DNA of 64,000 nucleotides from Oscheius tipulae (Eukaryota; Nematoda; Chromadorea; Rhabditida; Rhabditidae), in the NCBI GenBank assembly GCA_037178975.1, contig JASJZH010000003.1, positions 6,386,001 to 6,450,000 of the forward strand, in the 5' to 3' direction. A model generated the notes under the pieces. It had not been told where the DNA came from. It made no database searches and saw only the letters and a program-made list of their open reading frames with translations. Made by a program: the position numbers and the translations under genes. Positions 39,716-52,600 of this stretch are shown piece by piece; the first letter of the stretch is position 1, and each line of letters begins with the position of its first letter.

Positions 39716-42273
39716 GGTTCAACTCTCGATCTGAACGAGAGGATGTGAGATAACGAGTGGGAGCAATCCGGTCAGATTAAACAGGATCAATGGAGGTCCT
39801 GTGTAGGTACAAGGGTACAAATCTGTGTGTTCAATGTGACATGGAAACTTATACTGATCGGGTATTTACAATTGGACAGACCCTGCTTACGAGCACTAGA
39901 AGTAACGATAAAATTACAGACAACCAGTTTTTCGATCTCGAAGCTTCACATTCAAGTGAAAGAAATGGACAACTGGACTGACTGGAATAGTGTAAGAGAA
40001 AAGAACATTTCTGAGAGACTCCATGGTAACCCGCTAACAATGGCAACCACAGATCTGTTGAATTTGTCTTTTCTGTAATCACTAAACCCTATTCCTTTTT
40101 TGTAAGCTTTCTTGTCTTCTAGATGTTTTAGACGCGAAAAGTAGCTGTGTAGCAGCATGGTTTTTTTTTATATATTTAATTTTGATATTGTCATAATCGG
40201 CATAGGGCAACCAAAACAAACAACGGCGAGTCTTCTCTACAGCGATAGTGTGTGGCCATTCGAGACTACCTGAAACCATTTTTCATAAGTACAACTTCTT
40301 CTAGCAAACACCTCGACGACATTTTGAAAACCGTTTTGTGCATTAAAAGCACATCACAGGTGTACGTAACATCTTGACGGGAGAGATCGCTAACTTGTAT
40401 TAACCCTGGTCGGTAAAGAACAGCTGTTGCCTATTGGACGGATGCCAGCTACCCCGCAGACGCGCTTGGAAGGATGCCAGCTACCAATGCAGGCTCACGT
40501 ATTTATCTCGTGGATAACTTTTCTTTACAGTTTTATAGTGTAATTATCTTTACTGCAGACTTGTCCATTCTGAGTCTTTGCGTTGCGCAGCAAAAACTCA
40601 GGGAAATTTCAAAACTGACATATACAAAAATAAAAATCCAGAAATAGGGCTCAATGCAAGTTTTCTCCTCTTTTTAAACATTCTCTACCGCTCACTTATA
40701 ACAATAGAAAATTCTTTCAGATGCTTACATCATCTTTATTCTTGGTTCATCTTTTTTGAAATTGATGAAAGAAGGCTTGGAGGACTGTCTCTGATGTCGA
40801 CTCGAAGATGATTAAAGCTAGACAGGAGCACTTCATCAGTGACAAAACGTTCATTGTTGCCAATAACCAACCAAAGCCACAAACCACTTTGACTCAAGAA
40901 CGAATTTACATAGAAACTGGATGGGCGCTCCCTGAGTGGTCGTAGAAGCCTGGGTCCACCTCTGGCGTGAGACTCTGGGCTCACGTTTAAGTGTGACCAG
41001 CGCTTTCTAGCGCGCGGACGTGGCAGCGGAGGCGCCCAGTTGCTTCAAAAGACTCTACCGTGGATCAGCTGTGCGGATACTCGGTCATGTTCGTAAATTC
41101 CAGTTAGAAGCTACCGACCGTAAGTTCTTGAACCCATACCGAAAGACCAAACACAATATCTTTTTGTCTGGGGAGTGCCGCTCCTTTTGACCAGATTCCC
41201 CGCCTCCAAGAGGAGGATCCCTTGACTCTAGTGTGTGCGTGTGTGGCTTTCTCATGTCGCTGAAACTATATGTGTCTCTTATATTCAATTAATAAAGTAG
41301 TAACCGAACTGTTAGTGAACGGTAAAAAAGGTCTTCCAGTGGTTTCATTGGGACAAAAGCAACTGGAAGCCTAGTTCTAGAGCACATCCAAAGTTGACTT
41401 GTCACCCTAGGCAGTAACTGCTTCTGGACAACATAATTGGCTCGCTTCTGGTTCGTGGCCTAGGACAAACAAATAAACAAAAAACAAACATCCAAATAGA
41501 GTCCGTCACAGAAACCATCGCGCTTTAGATAGTAGAGATTTTAGTGTTACTCAAAACGTACCAGTTTAGGTTTTTTGGACAGTATCCTAGAAAAAGCCAA
41601 GATGTCTACAGCCTCCAGCAGTGGTGATAGACGAGCGAGTTCAAATAAACTAGCCTCGACTGGGCCAGCATAGAAAACCAACTTTATGTCACTCCCACAA
41701 GAGTCATGTGTCTCCTTGACTCCCAAGAGTCTTTTGCTGGTATATCTACTGCTCTACAACCAGCCAGCTCATTTTCCTCTACCTTTTGCCAGATTTCTAT
41801 TGCAGCTGTTTAATGCTATGAAACTAATTCTATACACGAGTCTGTTCTTGTCTCATCCAGAGACCCTCTCCTCCTTCTCTTACATTCTCACTTATGACTA
41901 AACCATGTCTATGTAATACGTTGCCTCTTGCTAAGTAACATTGGTCCTCCATCTCTCTCTCCATTCCACGTCGCCTCTGTCTAAGAGATCTGCGTATTCT
42001 ATTCCAACTAGTAAACTCTACAGTTCCTTCCTGGTTCTCCCGTCCGCCTTCAGTACAGTAAGTAGAACAAGGGAAGAAAGTTCTGGGGCGAGACAATGCT
42101 AAACTATGTGCTGTCCGTTATCTCCTTCTCGGTTCATTATTTTCTCTCGCGTCCAAACGTTGTAACTAGGAAAGAGAAACTATTGGATTGTCTCCTCTCG
42201 ATTACAATTCTGCAGATAAACCACACTTTTACCACAAAGGATAATTCACAAAAGCTTTATTATATCTCTCTTC
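39716..42273. other. Long intergenic region
   Basis: No gene is supported over 2.5 kb. A 14-bp sequence GGATGCCAGCTACC occurs twice (near 40440 and 40473). AT-rich tracts and TCTCT-rich stretches otherwise. Confidence 0.4.
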
Positions 42274-43395
42274 CTACATCATAGAAGATGCCATCGAAGC
42301 TGCTTGGTCAGTTAGACTTCCAAGCATAGGCGTAAGAAAACTTTCGCAGCTACCTACATTTGTTCCGCACATTTGAATCATCGGCTTAATCGTGTCGACA
42401 AGTTCCACTGAAAGTTAGTTGTATTTTTTGAAAAACGAATAAACCGACGGTTGAGACAGCTCATGCAAGGCTTGAAGTTTGCGGTAAAGGAGGCTTTGAC
42501 AGCCTTGGAGGTGGCATCAGTAGCAGTGATCTTGTTGTACCACTTGGCTGCCTTGCACAGGGCGTTCACAATTTGGGCGTTTTGTGTTGAGCCCACAAGA
42601 GTCATATCTTTCATCATCTGGAAAGAAAACTTATCAATTAAAAAATAGTTCAAAATCATATTCCGAAAAAAAATAAGCCACTGTTATGCTTGCAGGTTCT
42701 AGGGATCAGACGGTATCGCTTGCAACCTTTTCAAAACCTACCTTAAAGCAAGTTACTGCTAGTTTACCGACCTTCTAGAAGGAAAGAGGGCGGTTTAAAT
42801 ATTGACATCCCTACCGTTGCATCAATAGGTCAAAGTAGTATGGGAGAAGGCCCCTGCCTTCATAAGAAACAGGGTTAACAGCATTGGTGAACAATTTTGT
42901 TCGCTTCAATGGACGTATGTCAAGACTCCAGTCATAAACACCCAAAAACATGTAAACTCACATTGTTGGCCCATGTCTTGGCATTCGCAGTGCACTTGCC
43001 GAGTGAGACATTAAGAGCCTTCCAAGCAGTGGTAACTTTGGTGTGGACGGACGGGCAAGACTTCTTCAAGGCGTTCATTCCCAGGGTCACGGTTTTCGGG
43101 TAAGCAACTTTGCCGCTGGTAAAGCCCTTAACCCATCCCACGAGGCATGTCAAATCGGCCTTGGTATTGCAAACATTCTTGACCAAAGTCTGACCGTAGC
43201 CTGGCAGACATTCTGAACAAGTGAAGGTGAAACAAATATCAGTATTCACCTACTTGTAAAATACTCATTTTTCTGGATAGTTTGGCCCATGGCATATGCG
43301 GAAGCGTAATCTGCTGGAATCATGGCCATTAAAGTGGACATGTCACTGGACGCCCATCCGACGGTGAGGAGGAGAAGGAGGCCGAGACGAGCCAT
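42274..43395 (-). CDS. Secreted cysteine-bearing helical protein (cluster member 2)
   Basis: Four exons (43254-43395, 42962-43212, 42449-42617, 42274-42407) give 231 aa, intron phases 1,0,1. The signal peptide is MARLGLLLLLTVGWASS. The mature part has two Cys near NVCNTKADLTCLVGWV, then MNALKKSCPSVHTKVTTAWK and the later pairs FKPCMSC, MIQMCGTNVGSCESF. The C-terminal end SLTDQAASMASSMM resembles the end of member 3. The K..CP..h.kv ... helix layout and intron phases link it to the FAR-like neighbours, although lipid binding is not proven. An upstream element shared with member 3 lies 66-99 bp before the ATG. Confidence 0.75.
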
Positions 43396-44604
43396 TTCGA
43401 ATGACGGACAAGTGCGCGCAGATCCTTTTTTATATGAGGACGTACTGTAATAAGCACGGCGACAGAGATCATCGGATCTACAGACTTTGGTCGCCAGAGG
43501 TGGCTAAGTGGATCATACCTACTTTTTCTTTCGATAACGGTACCGAATGGGAACTCTGAACATTTTTAGGCTGTCTTGCTAGGTTTCAAATTCCTTTTGA
43601 AGAGCAGTCCATCTAAAAATAAAAGATTTTACTGATAGTATTGTAGGGCTAAATTCATAAATATCTTCTGTGTAGGCTACTTTTCAATTTGTGTACTGAT
43701 CTTGGGTCACGTACAGTTTTTTTTAAGTTTGCACCCGATCCCTCTTTTTTCAAGCCCTATATTGAACACAGGGTTAGGGATTATCCGCAAGAGATGATTG
43801 AACTGTACGTGGGTGGAGATTCAGATCATTGGGTACAATTTTGACCTCTATTGGCGGTTGATTGGTAATGCATTGCTGGTCAAAAACTGTTCTGACAGGA
43901 ATGTAGCGAACATGCAGAAGAGGGAGTGCTATAAAAATGTTCTAATCTTTCTGAACACTGCAATTCATAGAACAGGCCAGCGGAGAAAAGCTGTTCTTGG
44001 AACAGAACTTATTGGAAATCGGAAAGTTCCGAATCCTACCTTCACAATTGGCAAAAGCTGCAAAAGTGACTGCGACATCCCGAATAACCCTAGATAAAGT
44101 TTGTGTAGCCTTTTCTGTCAAGTGTTATCCTTGACAAGGCTTGGTATGTTGAGTTAGAAGAAAGTCACACAGTAGAAGATGCGGAAATAGCGGGTCGGTA
44201 CGCCAGGAGCTTTAGCGACTGGTACTTACAAAATGTTCTCACAACTGTGTTACAAAGTGTCATAGACGTACGTGCGACTTTCATCTGGTTTCGGATCGTT
44301 AAAAATCTTTCTCGCATTTATTTTGCAAGTTCCAACAGTTTCTACAGCAGGGTTTTTGTATTGTTTGTTGCATGGTGCGGTAAGTCTTGCGAAACGTTCG
44401 CTAAAGGAAACGTTTCAGGTTGTTAAAGACTAATCAGATTTGGATTTTGTCTAATATTTTTGGGCATTTGCGCAACTCTTCTCTCATATTCAAACTGAGA
44501 GCTGCTCTTGCCAGACAGAGAGAATATTGTCATGGCTAACATTAGCCGAGAAAAATATACAATAACTATAAGACATTTATTTGTGTTTCGACTGTCTCTG
44601 ATCT
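43396..44604. other. Intergenic region between members 2 and 3
   Basis: Contains the promoter of member 2 (43396-43500), with a TATA-like ATATAAAAAA at about 43425-43434. The rest shows no gene. The 43798-44097 ORF has no family features. Confidence 0.4.
43461..43494 (-). promoter_or_regulatory. Upstream element shared by members 2 and 3 (copy 1)
   Basis: On the minus strand CGACCAAAGTCTGTAGATCC and GATGATCTCTGTC recur upstream of member 3 (45492-45530) at the same distance from the ATG. Confidence 0.5.
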
Positions 44605-45425
44605 TCAGCCCATCATGGCGAAGCTGTTCGATTTAGCTTGGCCCAACTTCATCAGACTACCAACGAATGAAGGGCAAGTCTTATCAGTCATTTTGCTAGT
44701 CATCATCTTGAACATGCCATAATATTTGCAACTCTTGATCTCTATAAAAGAATAAAATCTGTGAAAGAGGTAAGACTTCTTACTTTCGTAGCCAGACATC
44801 GGTCCAGGCCAGACGGTCTTGAGGCTGGAGACAATGTCTGAATTACTGTCGAGACGCTTGAGAAACTTGATCAGAATGCAGACATAATTGGTAGCCTGGG
44901 CTTCTTGGCTGGCCTTGCGGTCGACCTTCATGACCGCGGCGTTAAACTAAAGATAGCAAATTTGAGGAACTCTAGTAGACATACGTCGTTAAGGTAAGCT
45001 TGGGCATCAGAACTCAGGCGGGCGAAGTCAGCTTCGTAACTGGTGTTGATATTCTCGAGACGGGCATAAATAGCCGGGCATGTTGCTTTGATTTTGTCTT
45101 GGACACTCTTCTGGGTGGGGTTTTTCTCTTCTTTTAATCCGTTGATTAGACCAACAAGGCAGGTCAGCTCATCCTCGCTGTTACAAGCTCCTTCAATGTT
45201 ATCGTAAATATAGGGCACCATGTACTCTGAAAACCAACATGCTTTGGTTCGACCAATACTCATACGCTGAATGTACTGGGAGTTGTTGAGCATGCGAACA
45301 CATCCATTCTTGAGATCGTCGTAGGTTACACTTCTCTCCTTCTTCGGAGCAGCGACCTTCTTCAAAGAGGGTTTGGCGAGGGCGGCCCCGACGACGAGGA
45401 GAAGAACTAGACAGAGACGAGCCAT
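44605..45425 (-). CDS. Secreted cysteine-bearing helical protein (cluster member 3)
   Basis: Four exons (45266-45425, 44985-45226, 44784-44946, 44605-44741) give 233 aa, intron phases 1,0,1, the same as member 2. The signal peptide is MARLCLVLLLVVGAALA. Mature features: ACNSEDELTCLVGLINGL aligns with the two-Cys block of member 2 (LTCLVGW), then IKATCPAIYARLENINTSYE and FARLSSDAQAYLND, which follow the FAR layout, and a last exon with SCKYYG and DKTCPSF. The 39-nt first intron also reads open, so an unspliced form would add 13 residues. Member 2 shares the MARL start, the C spacing and the flanking upstream element, so they are tandem duplicates. Confidence 0.8.
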
Positions 45426-47149
45426 TTCGAATGATCAATGTGGAATAGAGGAAGCCTTTTATACTCGAACAGGTGTACAGTAACGAGTTAGGCGGCAGAG
45501 ATCATTCACGGATATAGAGACTTTGGTCGGGAGAGGATAGGAATGAGAAAGGAATGTTCTATTTCCAGACTGACAGAAGACAGATATGAGTAGGATACAT
45601 CCATAGGAAATTAGTCTTACTGACCAATAAAAAGATGAGAAACAGTTTTATTTCCTAAGAAAATCGACTACAAATTGTTTAAAAGTGTTTCCAAGGAAAT
45701 TTATGAGTGTGCAACTGTCTGTCAGACAAGAGCTTATGAGAAGCTTGCAGAAGTCTAGAATTCTTTCCAATTTTTAGCTTTTATGATTTGTGCCCATCTC
45801 ACACTTTAAATGATCAGGATAATCTCTTCGAGTGAGAGATGATTGAACGACATGTGTACCTACAATGGGGAGGTTCAAACGATATTCACTTTGCACCAAC
45901 AAGTTGAACTACCCTATTCAGATGCACACTTATCCTACTTGTAGTTTTAAGTAGTTATACGCCACAATTTCAAAACTAACAATCAACAGTTTATTGAAGA
46001 ACAATCAACAGAACGAGCAAGGAAGTTCTCAGAAAATAAAATAAAGGCAATAAATGTATTCAAGAAGAGCTTCTCTCAGTAATGGACGCAGAACTAAATT
46101 TGGGACTGATTCTTCTAAAACCACAAATAAATACATATAAAACCACATGTAAACCTTGTCTGCGTCTTCCTTAGGAAGTTTGAGGAGGGCAAGAGAGCGG
46201 AGTTGTCTGATAACATCGTCAAAACCAAATGTACAAACGTGCTCCTGAAATTTTATTGAACAGCAAGGACATTACTTACGACTTCCAAGTTCAGCAACAT
46301 CTTCTTCAAGAATTCTTGTTTTTCTCCGTGTCAATTTTGCAGCTGATAAATGGTTTTTATAGCAAGAGAGGATAAATAATCAGGCTGAGCGTTTCTATCA
46401 ATCATTCGCAACACAGCAGTAGCCTCTTCACGACATGCTTGACCATACATGGTATCTGCTCCTTTTGCTCTTCAAACTGAGATTGCAAATACAAAAATAA
46501 GTACAATAAATCGTTTGCTAACTGAACACTTAGCTTACAGGACTTGCGTCGTCAGAACCTGTGGAACTTCCGGCAGCGCATAACACGGCCTCTTCAAGTA
46601 TTGCAGAACATGAACTGACCGTCAGTTTTGAGCTTTGGGAGCACGCCTGCCCTTTGGACTCTGATAAATACCCGGCTTGAAACGAGAAGGAACACCGAAT
46701 CAGCAAAAATTATAATTCTCAAAATCTTGTATACGAAATTAAAGTCATTGTTGATCTAACCGTGTTCAAATTACTAACGCTTCCTTTGTTGCTTGTGAAA
46801 GTTCTACAAAAGGAAACCGATGCATCTTTGTAGTTATTTTAGACGTCAAAACATGATGGAGCAGCACCTGGAAAAGAAGTCGGCATACTCATTAGACAAT
46901 CCTATATATTCTATATCAATACACCAAAACAGTATCTTCGGCTGTTCTCTGTTTAAACAAAACTCAGTACTTCTGTTCCACTATAATTGGTCGATCAGAG
47001 ATTACCACGCCTTTCAATCAGTCGGATTATCCGTGTTCGATGCTCCTCTTTAGCTCGCGACCCTTTAAAACTCTACCTGTAGCGCCTAAATTTGTCCCAC
47101 TTCCCTTTGAATCCAATCAAAAGCATTCTACATCTGTATTTTTCAGAAA
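45426..47149. other. Intergenic region with a coding-like minus-strand piece
   Basis: 45426-45545 is the promoter of member 3. At about 46150-46690 the minus strand has armadillo- or helix-like pieces (ATAVLRMIDRNAQPDYLSSL, VIRQLRSLALLKLPKEDADK), an intron-like gap of 36 nt and one TGA. This may be a decayed gene with no recognised family. 46700-47149 holds the promoter of member 4. Confidence 0.3.
45492..45530 (-). promoter_or_regulatory. Upstream element shared by members 2 and 3 (copy 2)
   Basis: Minus-strand CGACCAAAGTCTCTATATCC and GTGAATGATCTCTGCCGCC, 67-105 bp before the ATG of member 3. A TATAAAAGG box lies between it and the ATG. Confidence 0.5.
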
Positions 47150-48015
47150 ATGAGGGTACTCTCTTGCGTTCTGCTTGCTGCTGCTGTTTCAGCCACCCCC
47201 ATCAATCCGCTGACAGCCCAGGCTACTCCAGCTCTTATTGATGCCATGTGTGCCAAGTTGGCCCAGCCTGCTCTTTCCAGTAAGAATGTCTTTTTGTTTG
47301 GGTTCTAGTTGCGTGGTTCAGAGTACACAGAAGACTTCATCCGTGAGCCAGCTTGCAGCTTAAATGCCCAACAGAAACAGGACGTCTGTGACTTCTCCAA
47401 TAAGTTCCACAGCTGTCAGTCTGGTGATGCCATTCCTCACAGTGTTCCGGAGATGACTGCTCTCCTCAAGGAAGTAAGGCAGATCACAAGTCGAGGTTTA
47501 AAACCTGGAATACCAGCAATAACTAATGGACAAAACTCAAGCGAAACTACAAGCAGACAATGACAAAATCTTTAGAAAGTTCCGTCAGTCGTCGACATCT
47601 TCTCCAAGACATATGGAGAGGGAATCAAACGCTACCAGACCACGACCCCGGAGGCTCAAGCCTTCATCAAGAAGTGGCATGATGAGGCCTGGAAGCATGT
47701 TGATTGCGACCGTGCTGCCATGTTCCTCAGTGCCTTCAAGCAAGCCTACGCCTTTGTCACCGATGCTTCTAATCTGTCAGCCGATGCTTGGGCCAGCATC
47801 CAGAATGCCTTCCCAGGATTCTTCAACGCCTGGAATAGTGGGCTGGAATGATACATAAGAGTAACTCTGTTTCAGGCAACGACGCTCAGGTCATGGTCAA
47901 GATTATCAAGAACCTCGGTCCCGATCACGATTATGCTGCTGATCCGGACACGATGAAGCAGTTTCTCGATATGGCCATGAAGAAGTTCATGCCCGAGCAG
48001 ACTGGCAGTCGGTAG
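47150..48015 (+). CDS. FAR-like secreted lipid-binding protein (cluster member 4)
   Basis: Four exons (47150-47279, 47322-47473, 47576-47837, 47876-48015) give 227 aa, intron phases 1,0,1. The ATG sits three bases behind TTTTTCAG, a likely trans-splice site. The signal peptide is MRVLSCVLLAAAVSA. The middle reads EMTALLKEKVPSVVDIFSKT, IKRYQTTTPEAQAFI and later WASIQNAFPGFFNAWN, the FAR pattern of an acidic LK..P block, a 'PEAQAF' helix and a 'FP' turn. Four Cys in the N-terminal half. It converges on member 5 with only 38 bp between the stops. Confidence 0.78.
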
Positions 48016-48053
48016 ATTGCAAGACAAATAAACGAATAGATTGTGTTTATTGA

Positions 48054-48846
48054 TTAGAACTTGGGCATGTCACATTCCTGTCCCCCGGTTACAACTTGTT
48101 GAGGGATAGGAGTCAGAGATTCGGCAATCTTCTGGAGAATCAGGGCCACGGTCGTAACGACAGTGAATCCAAAACCTTCAGTAAGTTTTACAGCTTGAGG
48201 GAATTGTTTCTTCAAGTCTTCCTTCGTCTCCGAATCGAGATTCTGTATCGCGTAGGCAAAATCCTTCAACAGTTCCAATTGCTTGGCTGCTGACTCTGCC
48301 GTGGACTCTCCTTTCGTTGAGAGGGCCTTGTCGCGCCACTGAAAAGAGTCTTGATATGTATTCTCAAGGAATCCCACAGTTCGAAGCATGGTCTGCGTCT
48401 CCGGCTTGAGAGCATTAAACTTATCGTAGAAGGTCTTGTTCAAGGTGTCGATCTTCTCGTAGACCTAAAGCTAGGTATCGGTAGACAGAGACAGGCTACT
48501 TAAAAAAACTGACCGTTGGCAGGTTAGCCTTGATTACATTGACCAACTCCTGTCTAGTTTCCGGTCTCTGGATCTTGTCCTGGAACCAATTGGATACAAA
48601 CGAAACGAGTTCCATCTTCTCCGACACATTCAGACTGTTCAGCACCTCCATGAGCTTCTTCGGAAGGGATTCTCTGAACATGTTCAAAATACCAACGTAG
48701 CCGTCGAACTGCTGCACAGTCATTGCTTAAACTGGGGATGTCTAGACGAAAAGCAGCTCACCGCTTGTAACATTCCTCTGGATCGCTTCCTCGACGACCG
48801 GAGCAGCGTGAACCGATGCAATGAGAAGTAGGAAGAGGCAGTTCAT
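48054..48846 (-). CDS. FAR-like secreted lipid-binding protein (cluster member 5)
   Basis: Three exons (48762-48846, 48514-48725, 48054-48464) give 235 aa, intron phases 1,0. The signal peptide is MNCLFLLLIASVHA. The body is a run of amphipathic helices: LPKKLMEVLNSLNVSEKMEL, VYEKIDTLNKTFYDKFNALK followed by PETQTML, and LDSETKEDLKKQFPQAVKL. The helix order and the final 'LKKQFP' turn are FAR-like. This is the best match of the five to the family. The first acceptor is ambiguous (36- or 30-nt intron); the 36-nt version keeps the phase. Confidence 0.78.
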
Positions 48847-49677
48847 ATTGACGATCGGAATCAAACCAGGAAGACTCCCAATGAAGTTTATATTGACACC
48901 CACTGGGAAGCTTCAAAATAAACTGCGGTATCGTTTTGCGGAGAGAGGAAAGGAATAAGCAGGACAGAGTATGTTAACGTGAAGCTAATCGTATTCATTC
49001 TAATCTAGGACTTTAAAAATGTGCATATTATCATTTCCCGACGACTCGTCAATCTCTAAGGATCTCCATATCAAGAGACTAAATCGATCAGCCTCTGCTC
49101 CGCAGCTGATTATAAGGTTCTTTGTGAATTGAATTTTAATATACTTCTTATGGATGCGTTCCAAAATCGTTATGTTCTTCCTCTAAACGTCTTCTGTCAC
49201 AAAGTCACAAGTCTGCCAAATGTCGCAGTAGTAGGTCTCATCATCCTGTATTTGTAGATTTAAATGATCTGGGACTTCCTTCCTTTTACTGTATTTCAAA
49301 CACAAATTAATCTCGATCAATAAATTAAAAAACGACTCTTGAAACTCGAAATAAATAAAAATCGATTTGATTTTCCGCTGACAATCATTTTTTTGGCAAC
49401 CGTTTTCGTAAACTGAACTGAGAATGGGATGGTAAGCAAAACAACACTTACAGTTACTAGAGAAGTCTCGAATGTAATTAGCAGATACAGGAGTTCTATT
49501 CTCATCGTCGAGCAATGGAATTTAGGTTTTCCTCGCGAGAATTCCCTCTTTATTAGTCGTAATTATTTTTGCCCTGTCCATTCCAACTGGAGCTAAAAAA
49601 ATAATTTATTTTCACCCGGGAGCACGAATCGACAAATAGAGATCTAATCACAACTAGAGGGGACATTATGGTACAAT
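48847..49677. other. Intergenic region
   Basis: Promoter side of member 5 (TATA-like TATATTGA... near 48883) and the 3' flank of the HECT gene. No gene seen. Confidence 0.4.
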
Positions 49678-52600
49678 CTAGGACAGTTCAAAGCCACTTT
49701 CGGCATGAATAGCGTAACGGAGCTTGGCCAACAGGACCGATTTTTTGTTGTAATTGGGCAGCTTCAACAGATTAAAACATGTTGAAGCTGTGGGCAGTCT
49801 GGTGGCAGATTGGTGCTTCCTCAGAGCGAGGAATCCTCTCAAGACACTGCCGAGAGTGTCTCCCTGGTCCTGATCGTCACTCGTCTCCACGCATCTGATA
49901 GCGAATGGGGGTTCGAGGTACGAAAATCCGAGAAGGGGAGACTTGGAACAGCTGGTCACAAACTTGAGAAAGAGCTTGCGTTCCTCGACTGTGAACTCGT
50001 GTTCGATAATGTCCCAGAGCCATTTGATCACACGATGGCTGCCGTGGAAACCGCCAAAGTATTGGACGTTCTTCTTTAGGTCGTTCACGTCGATGTCGCT
50101 GAAAGCAAGTGTCCTGACCAATTTTCCTAGGAATTTTCCATGTTTTTTGGAGACAAGTTGCGGACGCGTTACCCTTTATGATTGTTAACCGGTCAACACT
50201 CACTTATCCTGCTTTGGTTAACCTGTGTTTGCAGATTCCTAAGGGACACTGGAGGTCTTTTATGATACACGGACGACAGGCTAAATTTTTCCCAGATGGA
50301 AAGCAATTGCTGTAGTCAATACAAACTTCGCATCTAATTTGTGTTTTCGAGTGTTTTGTAACAGATTGTAACAGAACTCTGTTACTTGCGATTGCTTGGG
50401 AATTCAAAACAGTAACTTATCATTCGGAATTTGTTAGACCCTGGCACTGCTAGGTAAAGTTGCCCGTGTATCATGTATTGACAAACTGATGACTTACGTA
50501 GTTTGTCCACTGATCAGATACTGTAGTTCGTGAGGAGCAAAGAGAGATAACCATTGCGGGTTCAAAATACTTTTGACCCCCAGAACGAAAGCCTTGCACT
50601 GTTCTCTCGTCTGAAGAAAGACTCGATAGCAGGCCATCTTGTGAATGTAGTCGATCCTAAAATAACTTATCGCTGCTTCTGTACAATCACTATACCTGTT
50701 CTCATTGGTAACCTGAATGGCCCGTCCTCCCGGCATCAGATCCGTCGTGATCACCTTTCCCAGGTAGTCATCGTCAGTCGAGAAAGTCAATGCGAGTTCC
50801 GAGACATCTCCATCGTATCGCTTCACAAAAGTGAGGTTCTTGTAAAGTTCGTGGTCAAGTTGGGCGAGCTCGTCGAAGGCGGCGAAGTAGTTTTTGGAAG
50901 TGCCCAAGACTGCAGAGAGAAGAACTGGGGCCAATTGGACATCGACCACGATTCCTTCGTAGACTGCCTTGGCAAGAAGGCGTCCGACAAATGTGAACAG
51001 AGCCAGATGATTTTCGTGGATAAATGAAGTAGGTGAGGGGTAGAGCACACCGGCTGAGGTACACTGAAAGGGGACACACTTACTATTCATAGTGTCCACT
51101 AACCGTAAAAAGATTCAGCGTCGGAGCGAAGACTTGCTTCAGCGTCAGCTCTAGAAACTCCTTGAAGACTCCATCCTGATCAATTCCTGCCTCTTCCAGC
51201 CCCTGTTGATTGACAAACTTTACTCGAATCGTGCTTTTTAGCTTGGCTGGTGTCCAGCTGGACAGATGATGGTAGCCATCTTCAATGAGACGATTTCTCA
51301 CTACAGTAATCAGTGAGGGAGGTCCGTCTATTGTAGCCTGAAATGGTTTTGTTGCAATAACAAAAAGAGATGAGACCTTCTCGTCGTTGACGAGCCTTCT
51401 GAAGAGGAGCATTCTGTCTCGGATTGAGATGCAATGACTCATTTTTTCCATTATCTGGACTCCTCTGTGGGTCTTCTTCTCGTACTCACTGATCAGAGCT
51501 GAGCTCTTAACATCCCTGAAACCCATTCTGTTCCTCTGTCACTCTATCGAACTCACGGGCTGAGCCAAAACTTTGGATTGCTGGTGAACTGTCTTCTACA
51601 ATCTCTCGAGTACAGCAACTGTGTTAGATTGTGGATCGCTCCGAACAAAGTTCCCTCCGAGTTGTCTGCATCTGAACATCATTTCTATCAATTAATACTT
51701 CCTCTTCCTCACCTGTCAGCCCGTTCCAAATGACCCTGAACCCGAAAAGGTTGCAAAACTTTGCGATCGCAATCAGTTCCGAGTTCGAGAACGGGATACT
51801 CTTCTCGTACATCTCCTCCTCATCCAGGATCTGGAACATTACAGCCGCAGACTCGGCAAAAAGATGAAGAGGTGCAGCATGTGGACTGCCAGGTTGTTTC
51901 ACGATTCGGAGCGCTGCAGCCAGAGGAAGAGGGTCCGAGGAGGGACAGGATTGGCCCCAAGACTGGAGATAGGCCCAGAGACGACGGAGTAGAGTATCGT
52001 TGTGACAGACGCCTGTAAAATCGTAGATTATACCGTGTACTATAGTAGGGTTTTATTAAAAACCTTCTGCATGACATTATACAAGTCTACTGGAAGTTAT
52101 TTCATCTTCATTTTCCCGCAAAGAACGTCAAGTTGATACCAAACACGACATGTAAACGTTGGATTTAGAGGGAGTTGAACACTCCAACTTCCTGCTAACC
52201 GCTTTCATGGGATCTAGGATCTCCTCAACACTGCTGACCAGAAGCTTGCGCACCCAAGACGTAAATTTAAAGAAAGAAAGAGCCTACCCGATATGATTTC
52301 GTGCTTCAGATGATGCATACTGGACAGCGCTGACACGTAGACTTTGCACACGATCGCTATTAAACTTGGGGGTGCTTCCTTTACTTCGACCTCCATAGTT
52401 CCACCACCCAGTCTCTTCCAGAGTTCTAAGAGTAGTTTCTTAATCTTTTTGAGGGTTCGTTTACTTGAAAAATGAGCGCTCATCTCCTTTGCAGCATCTT
52501 TTTCATTCGTCTTTGTCGGAGAAATACCAGACGAGGAGAAGCTGAGGTCGAAGAGCGAAGAGACAACCTTCCCGCTCCACAAAAGACGCAACTGTTTCAC

